A stretch of 64,000 bases of DNA from Dryocosmus kuriphilus (Eukaryota > Arthropoda > Insecta > Hymenoptera > Cynipidae), in assembly GCA_038277395.1 (NCBI GenBank), contig CM076192.1, forward strand, positions 131,451,570 through 131,515,569. The letters run 5' to 3'. Positions 21,213 to 31,049 of the stretch are shown one piece after another (the stretch's first letter is position 1; every line of letters begins with the position of its first letter). The notes below the pieces were generated by a model. The model had not been told where the DNA came from. It worked only from the letters and a program-made list of their open reading frames with translations, and ran no database searches. Made by a program: the position numbers and the translations under genes.

Positions 21213-21288
21213 AAGGGTAAATTTAAATAAATTTTATTAATTCGTCATATGCGTAGAGGAAAAGGGAATAGATATTAAATTTTATTAT

Positions 21289-21494
21289 CTATTCTCTTTT
21301 ACCTCTACCTACATTGTTATGTTTCTCTTCAATGGACTTGTTAATCCTTGCTATTTCCTCAAAACATTCATCTCTGCTTGTTAAAAGTTTCTGATAATCG
21401 TCACATTTTTGCAATTTTTTTTTCACGTGTCTTATTTCCTCGTATAATGATCTTTTCTTGCATATAATGAACAAAGATTTCCACCAGCCACGTC
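21289..21494 (-). CDS. Putative terminal exon of an unknown gene (coiled-coil)
   Basis: A plausible splice acceptor (ttctaattacag) precedes an open stretch that ends in a stop at 21289. Its protein is charged and looks like a coiled coil (LYEEIRHVKKKLQKCDDYQK, ARINKSIEEKHN). I do not recognise the family. The reading phase does not join directly to the donor of the exon at 22687-22836, so another exon or different splice site would be needed. It may also be a relic of a transposon gene. Confidence 0.35.
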
Positions 21495-21619
21495 TGTAAT
21501 TAGAAACATATAGTTTGTATTGTATATTAGTTTACATTCCCTCCCGCTTACGGATTTTGAGTCTTCCAGAACAATTAAAGGCATCAATTCTAGAAGGTCC
21601 TAAGCGCTTGGACAGGCTG

Positions 21620-22640
21620 CCACAAGACACAAATTATTTTTACTTTTACCAAATTTTTAAAATTGCAAAAATAAATTTTTTTAAATATTATCATCTAGAG
21701 GATTCAGAAAGGCAAGTTTGCTATTTTTACATTTGTTCTGTACAATGTTTAGTTTCCGAGAAAAAAAAACAAATTGAAAAATTGTGAAACTTTTTTCAAA
21801 AAGTTTTTGAAATTGAACTCACTCTAACTTCGACAAATATAAACGGTTTATTTTTTTTATTGTTTCATTTAACAAATTTAATCGCAAACCACTGAGCCAC
21901 TTTTTATAAGGCTAAGTAAGTTTTAATCAAAAAAATATCCAGGAAAGGTTAAGAATTGAGAAATTTCGAGTGAGACATTTGTTCATCAACATTTGAATAC
22001 ATTTTTCAGAAAGCTTAGGATCGAATTAATAAAATTGGCAAAGATTTAACGATTTTCCTAAAATTACTCGCTCCGTACGAACACAGTGGTTCCGTGTCTA
22101 CTCAAAAATGCATAAGCTTAATACGTTTTATTACTTTTTTTGCGGAACGAGTGCTTTTGTGAAAATCGCTATAACATAGCCATTTTTTATTCAATATATA
22201 TGAAACTTTTTGAAAAATATCTTCAAATAATTGATAAACAAATTTCTCGCTCCAAGGTTTTTTGAGTTTTAAACTTTCCTCGATACTTTTTTTTGTTGAA
22301 CTTACTTAGTCTTATAAAAAGTGGCTCAGTGGTGTACGATTAAACTTTTAAATGAAAATTATTTAATATGTAACTTTTTATAAGTTTTTCAACATCGCTA
22401 GAATTTTTTACAATTCTAAGAAAAAAAAAAAATTAAGAAAATTCGTTTATATTTGTCGAAGTTAGAACGAGTTAAGTTTAAAAATCTTTTTGAAAATGTG
22501 TTTCACAATTTTTCAATTTTTATTTTTTTTATCAGAAACTATACATTGTAAAAAAAATGTAAAAATAAAAAGTTGCCTTTTTTGATCCTGTGGACCATAC
22601 TATTTTCAAATTTATTTCCGCAACTTTTAAAAAATTACTT
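21620..22640. repeat. Foldback element between two putative exons
   Basis: The left arm (about 21640-21940, with aaattgaaaaattgtgaaac and gccactttttataaggctaa) is inverted in the right arm (about 22290-22640, with cttataaaaagtggctcagt and tgtttcacaatttttcaatt). Total length is about 1 kb; no ORF of note. A direct repeat (tattagtttacatt) near 21527 and 22857 lies outside it. Confidence 0.8.
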
Positions 22641-22686
22641 AAAATTTAATTTATCCTAATAAATTTTCAATCTTTTTCTTACCATC

Positions 22687-22836
22687 CTTATAAGAATGTC
22701 GCTTTTGCGACTCCAGATCAGCGTCTTCTGGAGATGTAGGTTGAGACGCTTGACGTTTCTTTTCTACCTTCTTCATTTTTTTTTGGAGGAGTTTATATTT
22801 TAAATGCGTTGTATCTTCCGAATCATCACTGTCACT
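22687..22836 (-). CDS. Putative internal exon of an unknown gene
   Basis: An acceptor (aataatttttag) at about 22837 is followed by an open exon beginning SDSDDSEDTTHLKYKLLQKK and ending at a canonical donor (GATG|gtaaga) near 22686. The encoded stretch is Ser/Asp/Lys-rich (QPTSPEDADLESQKRHSYK), as in nuclear linker regions. No named domain is visible. The exon lies on the same strand as the one at 21289-21494, with a foldback in the presumed intron. Confidence 0.4.
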
Positions 22837-22849
22837 CTAAAAATTATTT

Positions 22850-24080
22850 TGTGTGTATTAGTTTACATTGCTTCCCTTTTACAGGTTTTGAGAGTTTTTT
22901 TTTTAAATTACAAACTAATTTAACAACTTTCTAGTCCCACCTGAGCAGCCGAGGCTTTATATTTAGCTGAAATAGCTAGCTTGAATTTTTTACTTTTTTT
23001 TAGAAAATTACATATTTTTTCAAAACAAAATGAAAATGTATGACTTCAAACAGATTTTTTAAATAATACATGTTTGTTTTTATTACATACAAATTTGTGA
23101 TTTTATGAAAAATTTTTTTTTTAATTACAATTAACTTTTTCAAGCCATACATTTTTTAAAATAAAAATATGTTATTTTCTAAAAAAAAAAAATTGATAAA
23201 GTATAGTTTTCTGCTTCAAGTAATACATTTTCTTTTTTTTTATGAAATGCAAATTTGTAATGTTTTAAAAAAAATTTTGAAAAATTACAACTAGCTGTTC
23301 TAAATCATACATTTTAGAATAAATATTTGTAGCTTTTTAAAACAAAGTTTTATAAATTACAGTTTCCTGTTTTAAATAATACATTTTCGATTTTTTGTTT
23401 AAACAACAATTTTGAACATTCTGAAAGAAAATTGAAAATTTATCACGAAAATGTATGATTTTAAACAGCTAGTTGTAATTTTTCAATTTTTTCTGGATAA
23501 ATTACAAAATATTTGGCAATAAATGTGCAGTAAATGTCTTTAAGATACAAAATTCTAAAAACATATTTTTTTTTTAAATTTCGGAACCTGTAAGCAGAAA
23601 ATTCGAAAGAAAAAAGAAAGAGATATGAACAGTTTTTAGACAAGCACTTTTTTAATTAGACAAATAAGATTAGGCAAATTATCGAGTTATTTCGAAGAAG
23701 GAAAGAACATTACATATTTAAAATCAAACAAATCTTTAATTTTTTAATGTACTTTAATTCAGAATCAAAAAAATGAAGTTATAGAAACAATTTACTGAAT
23801 TTAGACATATAAATTTTCTCTAGGTGTGGAACTGTAGGTGAAAAAAGAGCCTTGAGGTTATAAAAAGGCTTCAAAAAGATATTCCAGGGACTTTAAATTC
23901 TAATTAAAAAGTTCTGTTGTTCTGAATGGAGTTTAGGCCTCACAGTGAGAACTTGAAGATGAAAACAAACATTTATCATACTCGTATCTTCTATTAAAAG
24001 CAACCGAGGAAAAAAATATGATTTCTCGTTACCCAAAACGAAAACTACCATTTCCTAAAATTTACATTAATAAATTATTA
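22850..24080. other. AT-rich, no recognisable gene
   Basis: Degenerate AT-rich reiterations such as aattacaactagctgttcta, aatcatacatttt recur in 22980-23480. No coding signal. Confidence 0.45.
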
Positions 24081-24093
24081 TAAATTTGTATAT

Positions 24094-24094
24094 A

Positions 24095-24159
<65 letters not shown>

Positions 24160-24212
24160 ATATAATATATATAATTTATGTATACATATGTATATATATA
24201 TATATATATATG
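24094..24212. repeat. (TA)n microsatellite
   Basis: Long TA dinucleotide run (about 24100-24155) and a second shorter one (about 24185-24212) separated by AT-rich sequence. The Tyr/Ile ORFs across it are artefacts of the repeat. Confidence 0.95.
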
Positions 24213-24714
24213 TATATTTTTTCATTGTCATGCGTCTACATATATTTTTTTTGTCAAATCGCGAAAAACTCTAATTAGCTCAAATGTATTTAAAGAGAAG
24301 CAGAAAGCTGAAAAAAAAATTTTGAAAAAAATTAGAACTTTCGATCTTACAGAAAGATTACTCAATTGGAAAGAAGAAGGGAAATGGCTTGCGTTCGTAA
24401 CTATAAACATTATCGAATATTCTATGTAATTATTATGAAGAATTTATTTAAACAAATGCTCCAGTATATCAGTTTGTTAAAGAAAAAAGATATTTCGTCT
24501 TAAAATCATTGTATCCTATTATCAGAACCTTATGTACGAAAAGCGATCATAAGTTTTCAGCTTATAAATTTAGAATGAACATCAGTAGAACAGCTAGGAC
24601 AGTTCGACGCCACCCACGAAAAACTTCACGTTGACGACCACAGATGACGCCACCGCTCCCTCAGTGGTTTGGTTCCAGGCTAAGTTTTCAATATTCGGCA
24701 TTACCCTCGGCCGG

Positions 24715-25590
24715 TTTTTAGACAAGCACTTGTCAAAGTTTCAATTTTTACATGTACTTTAATGGAAAAATTCTCATTATAGTAAAATGTTTTCTTTTCT
24801 CGAAACATTTATGATGGATTTGGTTAATAGTTTTATATTTTGACGATCAGACTTATCGAAACAGAAGGTTCATATCCAGGAACTAAAAAGATTAACGATT
24901 TTTTCGGTATACAGCATGTTTTGGGGGTATTTTCATACTTCACAGATCCAAGTATGAAAATCATGATTTCTTATTAACTAAATCACTAAAGATTTTTATT
25001 CAACTTCTATGGTCTAAAACCACTTTCAAATAAGTACAGGAAACGCGTATAGTAAGAACATGTCTTTAAATTAATTTTAGTGGATGTTTTAATATCCCTT
25101 AAACATTGAAACTAGGAAATGTGTGCTGCAGAGATGGGGTAGTTTTTGGTGTGGCGTTGAAGGTTGAAGCCCAAAAGTCAGTATTGGTATTTTTGAGGAG
25201 CTCAAAAATAGGAGACTCTATTACATTAAAAAATTCTGAAAAAGATTATTTTTTGGTAAAGTCGTATCTTCGCGGTAGAGGTTGAGTTCCAGCCCTTAAC
25301 GTCATAAACCAACACCTCTTTACAGCACACATATATTGGTTTCAATTTTTAAGGGATGTTAAAACATCCCCTAAAATGCCCTCAAAACATGCCGTATATT
25401 CAAAAAATCGTTAATCTTTTCTTCATTTTCTGGGTATGTACCTTTTGTTTTGGTAAGTCTGATCGTCAAAATGTAAAACTATTAGCCAAATCTATCATGG
25501 AGGTTTCCAGAAAAAACAAACATTTCCTTAAAATAAGTATTTCCTATTAAAATACATGTAAAAATTAAAACTCTGACAATTGTTTGGAAA
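24715..25590. repeat. Foldback element of about 875 bp
   Basis: The left arm (24715 to about 25150) and right arm (about 25250-25590) are complementary nearly end to end. Examples are acatgtactttaatgg against attaaaatacatgt, and cagcatgttttgggggtatt against gccctcaaaacatgccg. The centre is near 25200. No transposase; probably a MITE or foldback. The sequence 24600-24714 before it is GC-richer and unassigned. Confidence 0.8.
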
Positions 25591-25849
25591 ATAATAATGT
25601 ATGAGTTGTAAGAAAGTAAGAAAAAATGGAACGTTTTTTTATAGAAATGAATATAAGTTCCCAAAGTTTTTTAATAATGAATTTAGTAAACAAAAATTTT
25701 TTCGAAAATTCTAAAAGTTTTTAATAACAAAGCTTACATTTTATTCTAAAAGACCGACAAAAAAGTTTCATTTTTATAATTCATAAAAAAAACCACCCCA
25801 CAATCACCCTTAAAACAAATAATATTTAAAAAGATGTGACAATTCTTGC

Positions 25850-28225
25850 AGATTTTTGAAAAAAACATCATGTTTTTTTTTTAACAGCTTGATTAAATTT
25901 CTGATTTCTTTTCACATGTATAAATTATTAAAAATATAATTTTTTCAAGAAACCTGCATAAATTCTCACGTATTCTTTAGACGAAATAAAACATTTTTTC
26001 TTCTTAAAATTTTTTCCCAAAAGTTCATCCTTTCTAGACAGATAAAATTGGAAAAAAAATTTTTTCAAAGAAAACTGCCTGTAAAACCTTTTAAAACAGT
26101 TATTAAAAGAATTTTTAAATAATGATTTTGAAAGCTCTTTGTTCAAGTTTCTAAAATTTTTTCAATAATATTGTCAGCCTGATTAAATTTCGGATTTTAT
26201 AATTTTATAAATGATTTTTTAAAATAGTAAAATAAAAAGTGATAACAATATTAAAGAAGAATAATAATTCAATAATTAGTATTTACCATTCTTACGGATG
26301 TATAGGAGTAGATATTAGATTCACAAGAAGACTGTCTGCTGACACTCTAAAATGAAGACTGATGGGTGTAAAAATGCAAGAATGCTTATATTATATATGT
26401 TCTGAAATTCTTAGAAGATAACACTGAGCAACGATTTTCAGTATTCTTTGAATTGTGTACGGAAAGATTCGTTAGGAAGCTTCCGGGAATTAGGAAGTGA
26501 GTTGGCAACCCATTGGCTAACCGTACCCCCGTTGGTATCAGTGCCTGGGTGCGAATGAGTGAGAGCAAAGATATTATGTGAGAGTACAATGCGAGTGAGA
26601 AAGAGACAAAGAAGGAATTGCGAAATATCCAATAGGAGTTAAAGATTTTCAAGAAATTTTATATCATTTTAAATGGATTTAAAGAATTTCCAGTATTTAA
26701 TGGTTCAAAAATGTTTGCAGTGATTCTACAAATATTTTAAACATTGTATACAGATATCGACGTACACTAAAACCTCCATTATGAGTTCCTCTATTGCTGT
26801 TATTCCGAGAATTCGACTGCGCTTGAAAACAATTCAGCTGTGGCGGGAGGTAGAGAGAAATTTTCGTCGAGCTCGCCAGTCCTGTAGCGACAAAGTGGGC
26901 GTACCCCAATTTCGTCACGCATCATCGTGGAGCCCGCGCTGTCCACGTTGAGAATACTGGTACATACGATTCTGACTTGTTTACCATTTAGTTACCTCCA
27001 TAAGCGTGAACTGACCAACAGAGATGTCTCCAGAATGGAGGTTTTAGTGTATTTTTAAAAATTGCAAAAGATTTCAAATGTTTTCAAGCGATTTTTAAAG
27101 ATTTCAAGGGATTTAAAAAGATTTCAAAATACCATCAAATGTTTCAACCAATTTAAAAATATTTTCAAAAATTTAAGGGAATAAATAAAAAGGAGAAAAA
27201 ATATTGAAAATCATTTAAAATCTTTTGACATACTTTATAATCTTGAAAAAAACTCTTAAAATTCAGTTAACTGATAAAAAAGATGATGAATGGAATTAGT
27301 AGTCTATTTCAGTGAAAAATGTATGAAATTGCCATTTTAAAATTATTGACGGTCATTTTCACTGACTTTAATAAACATTTTTGAATTGTAAACTTTAAAA
27401 GTTTTATTTTGTACTTATAAGAATATATTTATAATATATTTAAAGGGATCGCCACTGGGAAGAAACCAATAATTTCTATTCTTTCTTGCGGTCATCCAAT
27501 TTTATTTTTTTGAGCAGAAGACTAAAGGATTCACAATTTTTAAACCAACACAATGTTTCATTCTACATGGGCATTGAATACTTAAGTACATACTAAAACA
27601 TTCAAAGTATCAGAATTTTTCCAAATGAAACATTTGTAATTTAAAATTTTAAATTATAACACTTAAAATTCACTAACTTAACCCTTCGATTGCCCGCTGA
27701 CCCAATTTGACACATATACAAAAACTAGGATATAAAAATTTGTGAATTCTTATTTGAAACTTTGAAGCCAGTCTTAAAGACATTGATTATATATACTTAA
27801 TTTTTTATGATTTTACTTTTTAATACATGAAACCCTAAATGTGTAAAATGAATCATTTTTCTATTCTTCTTTAAATTGAAAAAGTTTCTAAGAAAAAGTC
27901 TAACAATAATGTTGAAAAAATTTGAAAGGCTTGAACCAAGAGCTTTTAGAATCAATATTTTAAAATTGTTTTAATAATTTTTTTTAAAGGTTTTACAGGC
28001 AGTTTTCTTTCAAGAAAGATTTTTTTCAATTTGATCTAACTAGGAAGTATAGACTTTTAAAAAAAATTTTTTAAGAGAAAAATGTTTTATTTTGTTTAAA
28101 GAATACGTGAGAGTTTTTGCAGGTTTTTTAAAAAAATTATATTTTTAATAATTTATGCATGTGAAAAAAAAATCCGAAATTTAATCAGGCTGTTTAAAAA
28201 AAAAAAACATTATGTTTTTCAAGAA
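25850..28225. repeat. Pair of inverted repeats (about 340 bp) enclosing 1.7 kb
   Basis: The left copy (about 25850-26190, with tgcctgtaaaaccttttaaa and attctcacgtattctttaga) recurs inverted at about 27895-28225 (ggttttacaggcagttttct, aaagaatacgtgagagtttt). The interior holds the MITE at 26763-27051 and no gene I recognise. This could be a non-autonomous DNA transposon with long inverted repeats or two separate opposed insertions. Confidence 0.65.
26763..27051. mobile_element. pogo/Tigger-like MITE
   Basis: Inverted ends TACACTAAAACCTCCATT at the left and AATGGAGGTTTTAGTGTA at the right, each flanked by TA, as for Tc1/mariner superfamily targets. The terminal sequence resembles pogo/Tigger ends (CAGTAAAACCTCG type). 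The 289-bp body is non-coding and contains a small CGTGGA/TCCACG hairpin near 26925-26946. Confidence 0.7.
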
Positions 28226-28519
28226 TCTGCAAAAATTCTCAAATATTTTTAAGAAGGTATAAAATATTTTTTCTCCTTCAATTTTTTTAAAAACTCGATG
28301 CTTCTAAGATAGACCGAGTTTAAATTTTTTTTTTAAAAAAACAGTTTGTTAAACTTTTAAAGTGTCTCTAATATTTTGTGGAATATTTTTGTCAAAATTC
28401 CTCATTGTACATTACTAAATTTTAACACGATTGTTAATTTTAAAGTATAAACAAATTCTTTTTGAAGTATCGACTTTGTTAGGATGGAGGTCGTTTTGCG
28501 CGCGGGCTGCTCGCTAGGT

Positions 28520-28730
28520 CATAAACACGCCCCCGAATGCCCGTCCACACTTGTATGTTTTCCAGCTCGGGAGCGGCGCGTTACAGTTCGTACTCTAATG
28601 TAGACGATCCCGAGCTTTGTTGCTTGAAGGAGAAAACTGAAAAACCGCGTCCACACTAGAGCACGAACTGTAACGCGCCGATCCCGAGCTGGAAAACATG
28701 CAAGTCTGGACGGGCATTCAGGGCGGTTTA
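28520..28730. mobile_element. GC-rich palindromic MITE abutting foldback family A
   Basis: The left half (gaatgcccgtccacacttgt, ttttccagctcgggagcggc, gcgttacagttcgt) and right half (acgaactgtaacgcgccg, gagctggaaaacatgcaag, ctggacgggcattc) are inverted copies over about 85-90 bp with few mismatches. The outer edge at 28730 touches the first base of the family A copy at 28731. Confidence 0.8.
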
Positions 28731-29996
28731 TTACATTCTCATCAGAGAAGGTATTAGATTTATGTAAAATTTGACTTTCGCGGATTTCATGAAATCTCCA
28801 CGTTTTGAGACCCCCTGAGTCAGAAAAAACGGTTTTTTACGACCGTGTATGACTGTCTGTTGTCGTCGTTGTCGTCGTCGTTGTCGTTGTCTTTGTCGTC
28901 TGTGACCGCGATAACTTTCGAAGGACTAATCGGATTGGCATGCGCTTTGGCACACTTCTTTAAGGGGTAAAAAGAAAGGACGAGTTCGTTAACCAGCGGT
29001 TTTTGACCAACGGTTATGGTTTTATCCATCAAAAACTGTTTTCACAAAATAAAAAAATCCATTTTTCGGCTAAACTATGAGAGATACAAAAAAAATGTCA
29101 GAAAGTAAAATTAATCATCTCAAAAATATCTACAAATTTTGTCTTAACGATTTTTTGATAAAATGAACAGTTTTTGTTTTAATCAAGAAAACGCTATTAA
29201 AATTAAAAACTCTGGTTTCCCGCCAAAATATTCAAGATACAAAAAATTGGCAAAGACCTATGTTGTTCAATTTAAAAGTATCTACAAATTTTGTTTTAAA
29301 CATTTTTTGATAAAATGTACGGTTTTTGTTTTAATCGATAAAACGTTATTAAAAATAAAAAATTTCAAATTTTCCGCCAAACTATGCAAGATACGGAAAA
29401 ATGATAATAAACAAAGTTGTTCGCCTTAAAAGTTTCTACAAATTTACTCTCTATCATTTTTTTGAGCAGACGCGTAGTTTTTGAGTTATTCGTGCAATAT
29501 GTTATGAAGTATAAAGAAAACCACTTTTCAGCAAAACTTTGCAAGATATGAGAAAATATTAATAAGCAAAATTGTTCACCTTGGAAAGAGCTACACAATT
29601 TATTTATAAGACTCATCGTTTTACTTTTAAGAATCGAAATCCTGTATTGTGAAAATTTGGAAAATCACAAAAAAACTTTACCAATCTACAATGTGTTTTA
29701 AAAAAATGTAATTATCGAGCGCGAAGCGCGAGTGTCATGATGAGAATGTATTCCTTAAGGGCGATAGAGCCTTAAGTAAAATAGCTCCTTTTCGAATTTT
29801 TAATGTGAAGGTTAATAGGATCCATAAACACGGAGCGCGTAGCGCGAGGTGAATAATTTATCCAGCGCGAAGCGCCAGTGCCGTAAATAACGTATCGAGC
29901 GCGAAGCGCGAGTGCCAACAGACGCGCGCCCTAGGCGCGCTGACACTTCGCGCACAGCGCGCGAAGAGAATGTGCCCGCGAAGCGGGCAGATTTTT
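28731..29996 (+). repeat. Foldback family A, copy 2 (with hairpin module)
   Basis: Same order as copy 1: terminal ttacattctcatcagagaag at the left, GTC-triplet stretch (28858-28905), cgttaaccagcggtttttga, four 153-bp units (anchors near 29073, 29226, 29380, 29532), then the hairpin module. It faces the reverse copy at 30100-31012, so both could be arms of one 2.3-kb foldback. Confidence 0.85.
29709..29996 (+). other. Hairpin module of foldback family A, second copy
   Basis: Repeats the motif series of 17551-17795: GAGCGCGAAGCGCGAG units, the CTTAAGG/CCTTAAG hairpin, GCGCGCCCTAGGCGCGC, and a final GCCCGC-GAA-GCGGGC (29974-29988) followed by agattttttt. One extra GCGC unit (about 29862) is inserted relative to copy 1. 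The changed loop with conserved stem suggests constraint on pairing, though only two copies are compared. Confidence 0.7.
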
Positions 29997-30099
29997 TTTA
30001 TAATATATTTTCGGCAATAATAATAATATAATTATCATTTTCTAATCACATATATAAATTAATATTATGTAAAATACTAATTAGCTTCAATCATTTTAT

Positions 30100-30887
30100 A
30101 GTTTCTCATTTTTTAGGTTGATTTTTTTAGAAAGATTAAAAACAAATAACATATTTTACGAATAACTCGAAAATTATGCTTTTCTACAAAAAAATGATGA
30201 AAAGCAAATTTGTAGATCCTTTTGACGTGAACAACTTTGTTCCTTATAATTTTGTCGTATATTGCATATTTTGGCAGGAAATTAAGATTTTTTATTTTCA
30301 TAACGTTTTTTTGAATAAAACGAAAACTGTGCCATTTATCAAAAAAATGGTTAAAACAAAATTTGTAGACCTTTTTGAGCTGAATAACTTTGTTCATTAT
30401 GATTTTTTTCGTATCTTACATATTTTGGTAGGAAACCACAGCTTTTTATGTTTGATAACGTTTTCTCGATTAAAACAAAAACCGTGGATTTTATCAAAAA
30501 ACGGTGAAGACAAAATTTGTAGATTTTTTTAAGGCCAACAATTTTACTTTCTAATATTTTTTTTGTATCTCGCATAGTTTAGTCGGAAAGTGGACTTTTT
30601 ATTTTGTATAAACAGTTTTTGATGGATAAAACCATAACCGTTGGTCAAAAAACGCTGATTAGCGAACTCGTCCTTTCTTTTTGGACCCTAAAGAAGTGTG
30701 CCAAAGCGCAATTCAATCTGATTAGTCCTTCGAAAGTTATCGCGGGAACAGACGCCAACGACAACGACGACGACAACGACAACGACGACGAAAACGACGA
30801 CGACAACGACAACAGACAGACAAACACCGTCGTAGAAACGGTTTTTTCTCATTCAGGGGGTCTCAAAACGTGGAGATTTGATGAAAA

Positions 30888-30966
<79 letters not shown>

Positions 30967-31012
30967 CAAATTTTACATAAATCTAATACCTTCTCTGATG
31001 AGAGTGTAAAAA
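30100..31012 (-). repeat. Foldback family A, reverse copy with expanded G run
   Basis: Reverse orientation units (anchors near 30250, 30409, 30569) are followed by ggataaaaccataaccgttg and a GAC-triplet stretch (30750-30810), then ttttctcattcagggggtct. A huge G run follows, then gtcaaattttacataaat and the end ataccttctctgatgagagtgtaa. A 144-codon ORF spans it but is made of repeat sequence and a poly-Gly run. Confidence 0.85.
30889..30965 (+). repeat. Poly-G tract of 77 bases
   Basis: Uninterrupted run of G at the place where other family copies have a short G run (aaaacgggg...). Long G runs are unstable and form quadruplexes, so the length may reflect slippage or a sequencing/assembly error. 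Confidence 0.9.
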
Positions 31013-31049
31013 GGACAGCGAGTAACTGTGGGAAATGAGACATAGTAAA

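Noticed and set aside
24086..24274. Tyr/Ile repeat ORF
   Set aside because: Translation of the TA microsatellite.
26386..26652. Overlapping minus-strand ORFs
   Set aside because: Two frames open over the same stretch with no domain; likely chance.
27677..27720. Second piggyBac-like end (TTAACCCTTCGATTGCC)
   Set aside because: Has TTAACCC but I found no matching inverted end with TTAA nearby.
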